Counted from the stretch's first letter, positions 18,910 through 28,810 are shown. The stretch is DNA of 64,000 nucleotides from Neobacillus sp. PS3-34 (GCF_030915465.1 NZ_CP133267.1:3523001-3587000); one strand, 5' to 3'. Made by a program: numbers and translations. Notes: generated from the sequence alone by a model not told the origin.

Positions 18910-20206
18910 ATGTTTGTCGATCGAGTCAAAATTTATGTTAAAGGTGGAGACGGCGGGAATGGAATGGTAGCATTCCGCCGTGAAAAATACGTCCCTAATG
19001 GAGGCCCGGCAGGCGGAGACGGCGGCAGTGGAGCCGATGTAGTATTCGAAGTTGAAGAAGGTCTGCGGACACTGATGGATTTCCGTTATCAGCGCCATTT
19101 TAAAGCACCACGGGGCGAACATGGAATGTCAAAAAATATGCATGGAAGAAATTCCAAGGATATGATTGTAAAAGTGCCACCTGGCACCGTAGTAATGGAT
19201 GAACTAACGAAAGAAGTCATTGCGGACCTTGTAGAACACGGACAGCGGGCCGTTATCGCAAGAGGGGGACGCGGCGGTCGTGGAAATAGCCGTTTTGCTA
19301 CTCCAACAAATCCTGCTCCAGAACTATCTGAGAATGGTGAGCCAGGGCAGGAGCGAGAAGTCATTTTAGAATTAAAGCTTCTTGCCGACGTAGGTCTGGT
19401 AGGTTTTCCAAGTGTCGGGAAATCAACACTGTTATCTGTAGTTTCATCTGCCAAGCCCAAAATTGCGGAATACCATTTCACCACTATTGTTCCGAATCTC
19501 GGGATGGTTGAAACAGAAGATGGCAGAAGTTTTGTAATGGCTGACCTGCCAGGTTTAATCGAAGGGGCCCATCAGGGCGTCGGGCTTGGCGCACCAATTC
19601 CTCCGTCATATTGAACGGACAAGAGTCATTGTCCATGTCATTGATATGGCCGCTGTGGATGGCCGGGATCCATATGAAGATTTCCTAACAATCAATAAGG
19701 AATTGAAAGAGTACAATTTACGGTTAACGGAGCGTCCACAAATTATTGTCGCCAATAAAATGGACATCCCGGAAGCTGAAGAAAATTTAAAAACTTTCAA
19801 AGAAAAGCTGACAGAAGACTATCCGATTTTCGAGATATCAGCTGTAACCAGACAGGGACTGAGAGAACTTCTTTATACAGTTGCTGATAAAATCGAAGAA
19901 ACGCCTGAATTCCCGCTTGAACATGAAGAGGAAGAAGAAGATACTGGCGTACATCGAGTTCTTTACAAGCATGAAGCAGAACCGGAAGCTTTTAAAATTA
20001 CAAGAGATCCAGATAGTTCATTTGTTGTATCTGGGGAAAAAATAGAGAAGCTCTTTAAGATGACTGATTTCAAGAGAGAAGAATCAATCAAACGCTTTGC
20101 ACGCCAGCTTCGCGGGATGGGTGTGGATGATGCCTTAAGGCAGCGCGGTGCTAAAGACGGGGATATCGTAAAGCTGTTGGACTTTGAATTCGAATTTATC
20201 GAGTAA
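18910..20206 (+). CDS. obg: GTPase Obg (one frameshift)
   Basis: An essential ribosome-associated GTPase of about 431 residues needed for 50S assembly, stress response and sporulation. The glycine-rich Obg fold is at about residues 1-158 ([18 protein letters not shown]). The G domain has G1 [12 protein letters not shown]3 DLPGLIEG, G4 NKMD and G5 ISAV. The C-terminal OCT domain ends the protein. A 1-base insertion near 19590 (CTTGGCGCACC where CTTGGCCACC is expected) shifts the frame inside the conserved [12 protein letters not shown] segment. It is a sequence error at a GGCC site, since Obg is essential. ATG 18910 follows GGGAGGACG. Confidence 0.95.
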
Positions 20207-20230
20207 CCTTCTGGTGACGAGGTGTGAGAG

Positions 20231-20686
20231 ATGAGAACGAATAAATTCGATAAGAAATTTTATTTAGTTAGGGAAGACGTTTTGCCCGAGGCAATGAAAA
20301 AAACACTTGAAGTAAAGGAAATGATTGAACGGGGAAAGGCTGATTCTGTTTGGGAAGCTGTTCATATTGTGGATTTAAGCAGAAGTGCCTTCTATAAATA
20401 CCGTGATACTGTTTTTCCTTTTTCAACGGTTACGAAAGAGAGGCTGATTACGCTCTTTTTCTACCTTGAAGACCGATCTGGTACACTTTCTGAACTGCTG
20501 AGTGTTGTGGCATCCTCAGGCTGTAATGTTTTAACCATTCATCAAACGATTCCGTTACAGGGGAGAGCGAACGTAACTCTTTCCTTAAATACAGCAGGAA
20601 TGGTCATGGAAATAGATGATCTCCTGGTAAAATTGAAGAGGCTTGAATTCGTTGAAAAAGTAGAGGTGCTGGGAACAGGTGCATAA
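20231..20686 (+). CDS. pheB: ACT-domain protein PheB
   Basis: A 151-residue UPF0735/PheB protein with an N-terminal helix-turn-helix-like region ([20 protein letters not shown]) and a C-terminal ACT domain ([18 protein letters not shown]), a fold that binds amino acids. It lies just before pheA, as in B. subtilis. Despite an old label it is not a chorismate mutase. A regulatory role in phenylalanine synthesis is likely but unproven. Confidence 0.9.
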   Translation: MRTNKFDKKFYLVREDVLPEAMKKTLEVKEMIERGKADSVWEAVHIVDLSRSAFYKYRDTVFPFSTVTKERLITLFFYLEDRSGTLSELLSVVASSGCNVLTIHQTIPLQGRANVTLSLNTAGMVMEIDDLLVKLKRLEFVEKVEVLGTGA

Positions 20687-20740
20687 GAACAATTTGTTCT
20701 GATTTGCGGCTGGTCACAGCCCTGTTTTTAGGGGGAAATT

Positions 20741-21589
20741 ATGAAAATTGGTTATTTAGGTCCGAAGGCGACCTTTACTGAAATGGCAGTACGCAGCTTA
20801 TTTTCAGAAGATGATGTCCAGCCTTACTTTTCAATACCGGATTGCCTGGATGCTGTTTCTGAGAGGGAAGTTGAAGTCGCCGTAGTCCCGCTTGAAAATG
20901 CGATTGAAGGTTCTGTTAACATTACACTCGATTATCTAATCCATGAGATGGATATACCGATTGTGGCAGAGGTTACTCTGCCAATCAAACAGCATCTCAT
21001 GGTCCATCCAGTTAATAAGGAAAATTGGACGCAGGTGAAACGAATCTGCAGCCATTCCCACGCCATAGCCCAATGCCACAAATTCCTTCATAAACGCTTT
21101 AATGGAGTGGTCCTTGAGAGTGCCGCATCGACGGCTGAAGCGGCGAGAATAGTGAAAGAGCATAAGGAAAGCGGGATTGCTGCGATTGCAAATGAGTTAG
21201 CTGCCACAGAATATGGACTTGAGATCGTCGCTAGGGATATTCACGATTATGAATACAACCATACAAGCTTTGTCGTCCTGTCGAATGAAAAAATCGATTT
21301 CCCTGGGTTGAATGTGGCCTTTTCTGGTTTTAAAACAAAGATGATGGTGACCTTGCCATCCAATCAGGCTGGGGCTTTGCATCAAGTGTTGTCTGCCTTT
21401 GCCTGGCGTAAGGTCAATTTATCAAAAATTGAGTCAAGGCCGATGAAAACCGGCATTGGCAATTACTTCTTTATCATAGATTTAGAAATGAAGATGGACG
21501 ATGTTTTGATTCCCGGGGCAATATCTGAGCTGGAAGCACTCGGCTGTCATATTAATGTCCTAGGTACATACCCTTCGTTTTTAATCTAA
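20741..21589 (+). CDS. pheA: Prephenate dehydratase
   Basis: Converts prephenate to phenylpyruvate in phenylalanine biosynthesis; 282 residues. The PDT domain covers about residues 1-185 (IGYLGPKATFTEMA; the catalytic Thr in YNHTSFVVL). The regulatory ACT domain follows (MVTLPSNQAGALHQVL; LSKIESRPMKTGIGNYFF), which binds phenylalanine for feedback inhibition. There is no chorismate mutase domain. Confidence 0.96.
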   Translation: MKIGYLGPKATFTEMAVRSLFSEDDVQPYFSIPDCLDAVSEREVEVAVVPLENAIEGSVNITLDYLIHEMDIPIVAEVTLPIKQHLMVHPVNKENWTQVKRICSHSHAIAQCHKFLHKRFNGVVLESAASTAEAARIVKEHKESGIAAIANELAATEYGLEIVARDIHDYEYNHTSFVVLSNEKIDFPGLNVAFSGFKTKMMVTLPSNQAGALHQVLSAFAWRKVNLSKIESRPMKTGIGNYFFIIDLEMKMDDVLIPGAISELEALGCHINVLGTYPSFLI

Positions 21590-21594
21590 AAAAA

Positions 21595-21623
21595 CTAAAA
21601 GACCCGTTTTTCGGGTCTTTTAG
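21595..21623 (+). terminator. Bidirectional terminator between pheA and niaR
   Basis: CTAAAAGACCCG pairs perfectly with CGGGTCTTTTAG around a T5 loop, with an A-run on one side and a T-run on the other. It serves the convergent pheA and niaR transcripts and overlaps the last codons of niaR. Confidence 0.88.
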
Positions 21624-22162
21624 CTTGGTTCCTGAATAAGAAATCCTGCATCCAATAATGCCTGTTCCGCATTGTCAAGAACAGCTTCAGAGTTAGCTGA
21701 TATGGTATGGAGATGGACTCCCTCAGTAAGAGCTGAAAGAAGTGAAGCTTTAGTACTTTTCACTTTTTCGATAAATTGTTTTACCTCTTGGCGGCTGGAT
21801 ACCATGATAGAGGCTGTTAAATCACCGTAAACAGGATGTTCAATCTTGACATCCTTCACGGTCACTCCTTGGTCAACGAGAAGGAAAAGCTCTGTTTCTG
21901 TCTTTTCTGGAGAATGGCAGCACGCAATCGTCCGTTCAAATATTGGTGCAGGATTTCCCTGTTTTAAGTAGATATACCCCTGGCTTGTTGCGATAATTGG
22001 TTCGTTTTTCGCTTTAAGCAAAGTAATATCTCCTACTATTACCTGTCTGCTGACATTCGTTCTTGAGGCAAGTTCACTTCCGGTAATTGGATAATGGCTA
22101 TTCTTTAGCAACTCCAGAAGCAAGGTTCTTCTTTCTTCTCCGAGCAATTTTTTTTGATCCAT
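21620..22162 (-). CDS. niaR: NAD biosynthesis repressor NiaR (YrxA)
   Basis: A niacin-responsive transcriptional repressor of 180 residues: an N-terminal HTH_11 domain (ITGSELASRTNVSRQVIVGDI) and a C-terminal 3H domain, named for three conserved histidines (the His residues in ACCHSPEK, IEHPVYGDL and VHLHTISA), which binds nicotinic acid and metal. It represses nadBCA and nifS in relatives and lies next to them here. ATG 22162 is used; the adjacent TTG at 22165 is also possible with the SD CAGGAG. Confidence 0.93.
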   Translation of the reverse strand: MDQKKLLGEERRTLLLELLKNSHYPITGSELASRTNVSRQVIVGDITLLKAKNEPIIATSQGYIYLKQGNPAPIFERTIACCHSPEKTETELFLLVDQGVTVKDVKIEHPVYGDLTASIMVSSRQEVKQFIEKVKSTKASLLSALTEGVHLHTISANSEAVLDNAEQALLDAGFLIQEPS

Positions 22163-22238
22163 CAAATTTTTACACTCCTGTACTTTTCCTTTATGCTCTT
22201 ATTCTAACATAACTTTTTCATCAGTTTGAAGTTTCATC

Positions 22239-23375
22239 TTACTGTTTTAATGTAAGTACCAGATTTACAAGACAATCTCCAAGGCTTATTACTTCCTCGT
22301 AAGTTGTAAAATAGCCAAAAGAGATTCGAAAAAATTCTTTGGCTTCCTTGCTGGAAAGCCCAAGAGCGTTCATAGTGTTGGAAGGAGACTGCATACCTGT
22401 TTGGCAGGCGCTTCCCGTAGAAACAGCAAAGCCAAGCCGGTTTAGTTCAAGCATTAGCCACTGTCCTTCAACTCCTTCAATCCTCAACCCTATAATTCCT
22501 GGATATTGCCACGCTTTTTCTGCTTCATGGATATGAAGCCATGAGCGGATAGGCTGTAAAGTAGTAATAAAGATACTTCGGAAATCCCAATACTTTTTCA
22601 TATTATCCTCTATTTGGGAAACTGCTTTTTGTGCAGCCGCAGTCATGGCAGCAACCCCAGGTACATTAACAGTGCCAGGCCTTAATCCTTTTTCATGTGT
22701 ACCCCCAGGGAAAAATGGAATCCAGTGGAGTCTTGGATTAATATATAACCCCCCTGTCCCCTTTGGACCATATATTTTATGTCCCGAAAAGGAAAAACTG
22801 CTAAGGCGGGCATTTATATGCCTCATATCTACCTTACCAAAAGACTGTACATAATCACTATGAAAAAAGATATCTTTTTCTTCGCAAATTTTTAAAATAG
22901 AATCAATGGGCTGGATCGTTCCTATTTCTGAATTGATGTGCTGTATCGCAATTAAAATAGTATCCGGCCTGGTCAATTGAATAAGTTCGTCAATGGGTAT
23001 TAGGCCATCATCGTTAAATGGGAGATAGGTGACATTGTACCCCGCTTTTTCAAGCCTTTTTAGCGAACCCTGGATGGAAGAATGCTCCGCGATACTGCTA
23101 ATTATATGTCTTCCTGCCTTTTTCTTAGAAGAAAGAAGTGCTTCAAGGGCTAAGAAATTACTTTCTGAACCGCCACTAGTGAAAAACAGCCCCTTTTTGT
23201 CCACTCCTAATAAATGTGCAAGGCTTTCACGAGAGTTTTCAAGCAATGAAAGAGCTAGACCCCCAATATCATGGAGACTATTTGCATTCCCATAGAACCC
23301 TGTTGCTGCTTTAAGATACACGTCAGCTGCATCTGTTTCCAATGGACAGGTAGCCGCGTAATCAAAATACTTCAT
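22239..23375 (-). CDS. nifS: Cysteine desulfurase NifS of the NAD locus
   Basis: A class V PLP enzyme of 378 residues that mobilises sulfur from cysteine. The PLP lysine is in SFSGHKIYGPKGTGG, and the catalytic cysteine loop is STGSACQTG. It is divergent from nadB and shares its control region. In B. subtilis this paralogue (NadF/NifS) supplies sulfur for the Fe-S cluster of quinolinate synthase NadA. It is distinct from the IscS at 60878. Confidence 0.93.
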   Translation of the reverse strand: MKYFDYAATCPLETDAADVYLKAATGFYGNANSLHDIGGLALSLLENSRESLAHLLGVDKKGLFFTSGGSESNFLALEALLSSKKKAGRHIISSIAEHSSIQGSLKRLEKAGYNVTYLPFNDDGLIPIDELIQLTRPDTILIAIQHINSEIGTIQPIDSILKICEEKDIFFHSDYVQSFGKVDMRHINARLSSFSFSGHKIYGPKGTGGLYINPRLHWIPFFPGGTHEKGLRPGTVNVPGVAAMTAAAQKAVSQIEDNMKKYWDFRSIFITTLQPIRSWLHIHEAEKAWQYPGIIGLRIEGVEGQWLMLELNRLGFAVSTGSACQTGMQSPSNTMNALGLSSKEAKEFFRISFGYFTTYEEVISLGDCLVNLVLTLKQ

Positions 23376-23450
23376 CGTTTATTCCCCATTTTCGAAAATA
23401 TTTATGTATAAAAAATACTTGTTATTAGTTTAATTCTATGTAAATATATA

Positions 23451-23475
23451 TGTCAAGACACCTGTAATGTATAGT
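23451..23475 (+). promoter_or_regulatory. Candidate NiaR operator between nifS and nadB
   Basis: TGTCAAGACA followed by CCTGTAATGT lies in the 114-base divergent gap, about 25 bases before the nadB start. TGTC..GACA is an inverted repeat, and its location fits repression of both nifS and nadB by the adjacent NiaR. The assignment is an inference from palindromy and context. Confidence 0.45.
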
Positions 23476-23489
23476 ATAGGAGGTGCGAT

Positions 23490-25064
23490 ATGATTTATGA
23501 TGACGTTCTCATTATTGGAAGTGGGGCAGCCGCTTTACAATTAGCCAAACACTTGAACGAGGAAAAGCATGTGAGGATTATCACAAAGTCGAATGTAGAA
23601 AATGCCAATTCTTATCTTGCACAAGGCGGGATTGCTGCAGCTATAGGAAGGACAGATCATCCTGAAAAACATCTACAGGATACACTTGAAGCTGGAGAAA
23701 ATCATAACCGGGAATCAACAGTCAAAAAGATTGTGCATGAAGCTCCTGGAATTATTAATGAATTACTTCAACAGGGCTGCAACCTCGACAGGAATGAGCA
23801 GGGCAATCTCCTTTTGGGAATGGAAGGTGCCCATAGTGAAAAGAGGATTGTACATGGGGGTGGAGATAGGACTGGAAAAAATCTGGTTGAATTCCTCTTA
23901 GCTAGTCTAAAAACTAATATCATCATCGATGAGGATGTTTTTGTTTATGAGCTTATAATCGATCAGGAAAACAACCGCTGTATTGGTGCAAAGGGCAAAG
24001 GCGCGGATGGAACAATCAAAAGCTTTTTTGCTGAGCACATCGTAATTGCTACAGGTGGTTGCGGCGAATTATATGAATATAGCTCAAACGCGTTAACGGT
24101 TACAGGTGATGGAATTGCTATGGCTTATTTAGCTGGAGCTGAAATTACGGATATGGAATTTATACAATTCCACCCCACGGTTCTGTATATTGACGGTCGA
24201 ACAAGGGGACTAGTTTCAGAGGCAGTAAGAGGAGAGGGCGCTATTTTGGTTACAGGCGACGGGATTCCGATAATGGAAGGAATTCACCCATTAAAGGATC
24301 TTGCTCCTAGGCATATCGTCTCGCAAACGAATTATAGTTACATTAACAAAGGCATCCAGGTGTTTTTAGATATCACAGGAATAAAGGATTTTGAAGTCCG
24401 TTTTCCATCAATAACAGCCCTTTGTGAGATTTATGGCATAACCCCAGCAAATGGAAGGATACCGGTTGTCCCAGGCAGCCACTTTCTAATGGGCGGGATC
24501 AAAACAAATATTAACGGACAAACATCTATTAAGGGACTATTTGCGATAGGAGAGGCAGCATGTACAGGAATGCATGGAGCCAATCGCTTGGCGAGTAACT
24601 CATTATTAGAGGGGCTGTTCCAGGGGAGGAAATTAGCTCAATCCATTAACGCCACAAAAAATAAAAGTGCTGCTCCATTTGTTCAACAAAGGGGAATACC
24701 TCTTATAACCCCTCCCATCGAATTACCGGAAATTGAAAAAATACAATGCAGCATGATGGCCAATGCGGGGATTGTTCGGACAAAGGAAATGCTTGAAAAA
24801 CAGCTAAAATGGCTCAGAAATTTTAATGGATATAAGAATGGCGGATTGGATTCATTTTCGGCTGAAGAACTGACAAAGATTTTTATGTGTATCACAGCAG
24901 AATTAATTGTCCTAGCAGCTTTGGTGCGAACCGAGAGCAGGGGCGGGCATTTTAGGAGCGATTATCCAAGGGAGAATAATAATGATTGGTACAAAAAACA
25001 AATTATTCATAAGTTGAAAGGGGAAACACAACTTGAACAAACTAAAGCTGCGGCAACTACTTGA
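23490..25064 (+). CDS. nadB: L-aspartate oxidase NadB
   Basis: An FAD enzyme of 524 residues oxidising L-aspartate to iminoaspartate, the first step of de novo NAD synthesis. The Rossmann FAD motif is DVLIIGSGAAALQLAKHL. The succinate dehydrogenase-like catalytic region includes YLAQGGIAAAIG, GGDRTGK, EFIQFHPTVL and HGANRLASNSLLEG. SD AGGAGGTG precedes ATG 23490. Its 3' end overlaps nadC by 32 bases. Confidence 0.96.
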   Translation: MIYDDVLIIGSGAAALQLAKHLNEEKHVRIITKSNVENANSYLAQGGIAAAIGRTDHPEKHLQDTLEAGENHNRESTVKKIVHEAPGIINELLQQGCNLDRNEQGNLLLGMEGAHSEKRIVHGGGDRTGKNLVEFLLASLKTNIIIDEDVFVYELIIDQENNRCIGAKGKGADGTIKSFFAEHIVIATGGCGELYEYSSNALTVTGDGIAMAYLAGAEITDMEFIQFHPTVLYIDGRTRGLVSEAVRGEGAILVTGDGIPIMEGIHPLKDLAPRHIVSQTNYSYINKGIQVFLDITGIKDFEVRFPSITALCEIYGITPANGRIPVVPGSHFLMGGIKTNINGQTSIKGLFAIGEAACTGMHGANRLASNSLLEGLFQGRKLAQSINATKNKSAAPFVQQRGIPLITPPIELPEIEKIQCSMMANAGIVRTKEMLEKQLKWLRNFNGYKNGGLDSFSAEELTKIFMCITAELIVLAALVRTESRGGHFRSDYPRENNNDWYKKQIIHKLKGETQLEQTKAAATT

Positions 25065-25887
25065 ACAGTTTTTTATTGAAGATATCGGAGAACAGGATTT
25101 AACTAGTGATTTAATTTTTAGAGAGAATACACAGGGAAATATAGTGTTTATTGCAAAGGAGGATGGGGTTTTTTGCGGTGAAGAAATCATTGAGTCAGGT
25201 TTCAGCCTTCTAAACGCGGAAATCAAGACAGATATTTTTTTAAAAGATGGGGAATTTTTTGAAAACGGTCAGAGAATAGCAGCTGCATCTGGAAAAATAT
25301 CTGATTTATTGAAAGGAGAAAGGGTGATCCTGAATCTGGTTCAAAGGTTGAGCGGTATCGCAACCTTAACTAGAATGGCTGTGGACTCATTAAACAGCAA
25401 GAAGACAAAAATCTGCGATACACGAAAGACAACTCCCGGATTACGGATGATGGAGAAATATGCCGTCCGCTGTGGTGGTGGCTTTAACCATCGTTATGGT
25501 CTTTATGACGGAGTAATGATAAAGGACAATCATATCGCTTTTGCAGGCTCGATCACTAAAGCCGTAGAGTCAGTCCGTAAACAATTAGGACATATGATAA
25601 AGGTGGAAGTTGAAATAGAAACGATAGAGCAATTATTTGAAGCAATTAAAGCAAAAGCAGACGTCATCATGTTTGATAATCGAACTCCAAAAGAAATTGC
25701 AGAATGGATTAACCTTGTTCCGGATACTATCATTACCGAGGCATCGGGCGGAATCAATCTGGATCAGCTTGAGTCGTATGGGAAAACAGGGATTGATTAT
25801 ATTTCTCTTGGAATCCTTACTCATTCCTCCAGGGCGCTAGATATCAGTGTGAAGGTATCCTGGGATAGCGAAGTGGGGGCTGAATAA
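25033..25887 (+). CDS. nadC: Quinolinate phosphoribosyltransferase NadC
   Basis: Carboxylating nicotinate-nucleotide pyrophosphorylase of 284 residues, converting quinolinate and PRPP to nicotinate mononucleotide. Conserved motifs are [46 protein letters not shown] and IMFDN. The TTG start at 25033 follows AAAGGGGAAACACAAC and lies inside nadB. The stop overlaps the nadA start (TAATG). Confidence 0.95.
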   Translation: MNKLKLRQLLEQFFIEDIGEQDLTSDLIFRENTQGNIVFIAKEDGVFCGEEIIESGFSLLNAEIKTDIFLKDGEFFENGQRIAAASGKISDLLKGERVILNLVQRLSGIATLTRMAVDSLNSKKTKICDTRKTTPGLRMMEKYAVRCGGGFNHRYGLYDGVMIKDNHIAFAGSITKAVESVRKQLGHMIKVEVEIETIEQLFEAIKAKADVIMFDNRTPKEIAEWINLVPDTIITEASGGINLDQLESYGKTGIDYISLGILTHSSRALDISVKVSWDSEVGAE

Positions 25888-26987
25888 TGAACATCCTGGA
25901 AACTCTGCAAAATAGTAATATGCTTCCGGATATATACAGAAAAATGACGAGAGAGGAAATGGAACTCAGGGTTTTGGAACTTAAGGCTAGGTATGGAAAA
26001 AAGTTATTTATACCTGGGCACCACTATCAAAAAGATGAAGTGATTCAATTTGCAGACGCTATCGGGGATTCTCTCAAGCTGGCTCAAATATCTGCTGAAA
26101 ATACAGAAGCAGAGTTTATTGTGTTTTGCGGTGTCCATTTCATGGCTGAAACGGCTGATATATTAACTTCCAACCACCAAAAAGTTTTCTTGCCTGATAT
26201 GCGGGCTGGGTGTTCGATGGCGGACATGGCGGATATTTACCAAACGGAAAGGGCTTGGGTTAGGCTGCAGGAGATATTCGGAGATACGATTCTGCCGTTA
26301 ACCTATGTAAATTCTACGGCGGCCATAAAAGCATTTGTAGGTACATTTGGAGGTGCCACAGTGACATCCTCCAATGCGGAATCCATGGTGAAATGGGCAT
26401 TTTCTCAAAAAGAACGTATTCTGTTTTTGCCTGATCAGCATTTAGGAAGAAATACAGCTGTTAATCTTGGTGTATGTCAGGACGAAATGGCTGTATGGGA
26501 TCCGAATAATGAAATACTTGAATATAGTGGGGACCCTTTAAAAATTAAAGTAATACTATGGAAGGGGCATTGTTCAGTCCATGAAAATTTTACTGTTCGG
26601 AATATTGCGGATATACGGAGCCGAAATCCTGAAATGAAAATCATTGTCCATCCAGAGTGCCGGAGGGAAGTGGTAGAATTATCAGATGAAGCGGGATCGA
26701 CCAGCTTTATTATCGATATGATTGAAAAAGCGGAAAGCGGCTCTTCATGGGCAATCGGGACGGAAATGAACCTTGTCAGCCGATTGATCAAAAATCATCC
26801 CGATAAAAATATTATTTCTTTAAATCCTCATATGTGCCCTTGCCTTACGATGAACCGAATTGACTTGCCCCATCTCGTATGGTGCTTGGAGAGTCTCGAA
26901 TCAGGAAAAAATCATAATATAATTGAAGTAAGTAAGGACATCGCGTTAAATGCTAAAATGGCGCTTGAAAAAATGTTGAATATCTAA
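25887..26987 (+). CDS. nadA: Quinolinate synthase NadA
   Basis: A [4Fe-4S] enzyme of 366 residues that condenses iminoaspartate with dihydroxyacetone phosphate. Motifs include [29 protein letters not shown] (a cluster Cys), [22 protein letters not shown] (a cluster Cys) and [11 protein letters not shown] (a cluster Cys region). It is the last gene of nadBCA; its cluster is expected to be supplied by the divergently transcribed NifS. Confidence 0.96.
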   Translation: MNILETLQNSNMLPDIYRKMTREEMELRVLELKARYGKKLFIPGHHYQKDEVIQFADAIGDSLKLAQISAENTEAEFIVFCGVHFMAETADILTSNHQKVFLPDMRAGCSMADMADIYQTERAWVRLQEIFGDTILPLTYVNSTAAIKAFVGTFGGATVTSSNAESMVKWAFSQKERILFLPDQHLGRNTAVNLGVCQDEMAVWDPNNEILEYSGDPLKIKVILWKGHCSVHENFTVRNIADIRSRNPEMKIIVHPECRREVVELSDEAGSTSFIIDMIEKAESGSSWAIGTEMNLVSRLIKNHPDKNIISLNPHMCPCLTMNRIDLPHLVWCLESLESGKNHNIIEVSKDIALNAKMALEKMLNI

Positions 26988-27025
26988 TAAAAGGGCTGCA
27001 GTGAAAATCATTGCAGCCCCTTTTA
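26988..27025 (+). terminator. Intrinsic terminator after nadA
   Basis: AAAAGGGCTGCA...TGCAGCCCCTTTT forms a stem of more than 12 bp with a small A-rich loop and a T4 tail. Confidence 0.88.
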
Positions 27026-27173
27026 ATCGTCTGGAAAATTATAAATTAAAATGCTTTGCTTGTTCGGAGGTCACTTGCGCCTTTTGTTCTTTGGGATACA
27101 GGGCAGCGATACATAAATTATAATTAGAATGCATAACTTTTTAAGAAGATTATTAGCACTTTGCCCATTTTGA

Positions 27174-27181
27174 CATACAAT
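27174..27181 (+). promoter_or_regulatory. Candidate sigma-E -10 element of safA
   Basis: CATACAAT matches the sigma-E -10 consensus CATACANT exactly and lies about 30 bases before the safA start. The same bases also fit the sigma-K -10 pattern. No good sigma-E -35 is visible at the right distance, so the call is moderate. B. subtilis safA is expressed in the mother cell under sigma-E and sigma-K. Confidence 0.45.
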
Positions 27182-27213
27182 ATATGGACTTATGCCATAG
27201 GAGGGATATCAGA

Positions 27214-28773
27214 GTGAAGATCCATATCGTACAGAAAGGGGATACTCTTTGGAAAATCGCCAAGAAGTACGGCGTGAATTTTGAAGAGCTGAAAAAGATG
27301 AATTCACAGCTCAGCAACCCTGATATGATTATGCCCGGTATGAAAGTGAAAGTTCCAACTTCAGGTGGTATGGTAAAAAAAGAGACACCTAAAATGGGAT
27401 CTAACCCCGGTGCACCAATCAGTTTAGGAACAAAAAAAGAAATGCCAATTGCTGAGCATCCGTTTGCGAAAGAGAAGCCAGTACCACAGCCGATTAAGGA
27501 AGCTCCTGTGAAAGAAGCTCCCATGCAGCCCATTTTAAAAGAAGCTCCAAAAGCACCATATATTCCAAAAATGCCGCAGCCAGTAGTGCCTGAAATTGAC
27601 ATTAATAATTATTATATGTTGAATATGGCTAACATGTCTGTTCAACAGCCCCAACAGCAGCCACAGCTCCCACCAGCACCAGCACCGATTCTTCCAGCAA
27701 AGGAAGTCCCAATAAAACCAGAATCTCCTGAATCACCAATTCAAATGCCTATTCAAGGAGGGGTAGAACAGCCAATGTATCCACAATATTGCGTACCAAT
27801 TTCACCTGTAATGCCAGGTCCTGGCTTTAATTATCCTTGGGGATATCCTCAGCAGCCGGCAATGCCATATGCGCCTTTACAAGGAGCAATGATGGCACCA
27901 AGTCCAGGAATGGTTCCGGCAAACCCAGGTATGATGGGGGCAAACCCTGGTGCAATGCCAGCATATCCTTCAGGGGCACCAGGCTATTACCATTCAGATG
28001 AATCCTCATCATTTATGCCGCAGATGCCACAGCAAATGCAAATGCCGCCGCAGCAAATGCAGATGATGCCACAGCAAATGCAAATGCCGCCACAGCAAAT
28101 GCAGATGATGCCGCAGCAAATGCAAATGCCACCGCAGCAAATGCAAATGATGCCACAACAAATGCCGATGATGGGTGAGCAGATGTATTATCCACGGATG
28201 GAAAAAGGTAAAAAGGAAGCTCCAATTTTCAAACAGGAAATTATTCAAGCGCCTATAATTCAGCCAGCACCACAGCCCATTCAGGCACCAATCATGCAGC
28301 CCGCACCGGCACCACAGCCTATGCCAGTACCTCAGCCAATGCCAGTTCAAATGCCGATAGCTCAAGTACCTTATGTTCCTTATCCAGATTGTTGCTATCC
28401 TGTTTCGCCAATCATGCCAGGGCCGGGTTTTGGAAATCCAGGAATGGGATATCCATATGGGCAAATGCCATATAATTATCCTCAAATGGGTTCTTATCCG
28501 CAAGTACCGGGAGCAATGGAATCAATGGAATCATCTAATATTCAAATGGGTTATCCGCAGATGGGTGGGCAAATGCCAATGGGGGTAAATCCGCAGATGG
28601 CAGGAATGCCGGCTAATCCAGATTGCGGATGCGGACCACAAGTATATGCTCCGCCATATTCAGGGCAGATGGGTCAACCGCCATTAATTAATCCATATGG
28701 AATGGGCCCAATGGGAACATCTCCTTATGGTATGCCTAGATACCATGATGAAGGCAGTGAATTCGACGATTAA
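27214..28773 (+). CDS. safA: Spore coat assembly protein SafA
   Basis: A 519-residue morphogenetic protein of the inner coat/cortex interface. The N-terminal LysM domain (KIHIVQKGDTLWKIAKKYGV, residues 2-47) binds cortex peptidoglycan. The rest is low-complexity Pro/Met/Gln/Tyr-rich sequence, typical of coat proteins. It contains a Met-Pro-Gln repeat (28021-28165) and a duplicated block with the core PISPVMPGPGF / PVSPIMPGPGF. The GTG start at 27214 has AGGAGGG upstream. No cleavage or secretion signal is seen, consistent with mother-cell deposition. Confidence 0.9.
   Translation: MKIHIVQKGDTLWKIAKKYGVNFEELKKMNSQLSNPDMIMPGMKVKVPTSGGMVKKETPKMGSNPGAPISLGTKKEMPIAEHPFAKEKPVPQPIKEAPVKEAPMQPILKEAPKAPYIPKMPQPVVPEIDINNYYMLNMANMSVQQPQQQPQLPPAPAPILPAKEVPIKPESPESPIQMPIQGGVEQPMYPQYCVPISPVMPGPGFNYPWGYPQQPAMPYAPLQGAMMAPSPGMVPANPGMMGANPGAMPAYPSGAPGYYHSDESSSFMPQMPQQMQMPPQQMQMMPQQMQMPPQQMQMMPQQMQMPPQQMQMMPQQMPMMGEQMYYPRMEKGKKEAPIFKQEIIQAPIIQPAPQPIQAPIMQPAPAPQPMPVPQPMPVQMPIAQVPYVPYPDCCYPVSPIMPGPGFGNPGMGYPYGQMPYNYPQMGSYPQVPGAMESMESSNIQMGYPQMGGQMPMGVNPQMAGMPANPDCGCGPQVYAPPYSGQMGQPPLINPYGMGPMGTSPYGMPRYHDEGSEFDD
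28021..28165 (+). repeat. 42-bp tandem repeat within safA
   Basis: About three and a half copies of a 14-residue unit (MQMPPQQMQMMPQQ) encoded by nearly identical 42-base units. Codon differences between copies are confined to third positions (CCG/CCA, CAA/CAG). The unit is a multiple of three, so copy-number changes keep the frame. Such expansions are common in spore coat proteins. Confidence 0.92.
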
Positions 28774-28778
28774 GAAAA

Positions 28779-28810
28779 GAGGAGACGATGTTTATTTTAA
28801 TCGTCTCCTC
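28779..28810 (+). promoter_or_regulatory. Hairpin enclosing the RBS and start codon of the coat kinase-like gene
   Basis: GAGGAGACGAT (28779-28789) and its exact reverse complement (28800-28810) flank a 10-base loop. The left arm contains the Shine-Dalgarno sequence and the first two bases of the ATG. No T-run follows on the + strand, so a translation-blocking role is more likely than termination. On the - strand a TTTTCTT follows the stem. Confidence 0.7.

Noticed and set aside
28009..28503. Long open frame on the - strand opposite safA, His/Trp/Leu-rich
   Set aside because: It is the mirror of the safA Pro/Met/Gln repeats. It has no SD and no recognisable domain, and it exists only because of repeat composition.
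28779..28810. Hairpin as an ordinary terminator for safA
   Set aside because: No T-run follows on the + strand, and the arm coincides with the SD of the next gene; kept as a translational element instead.
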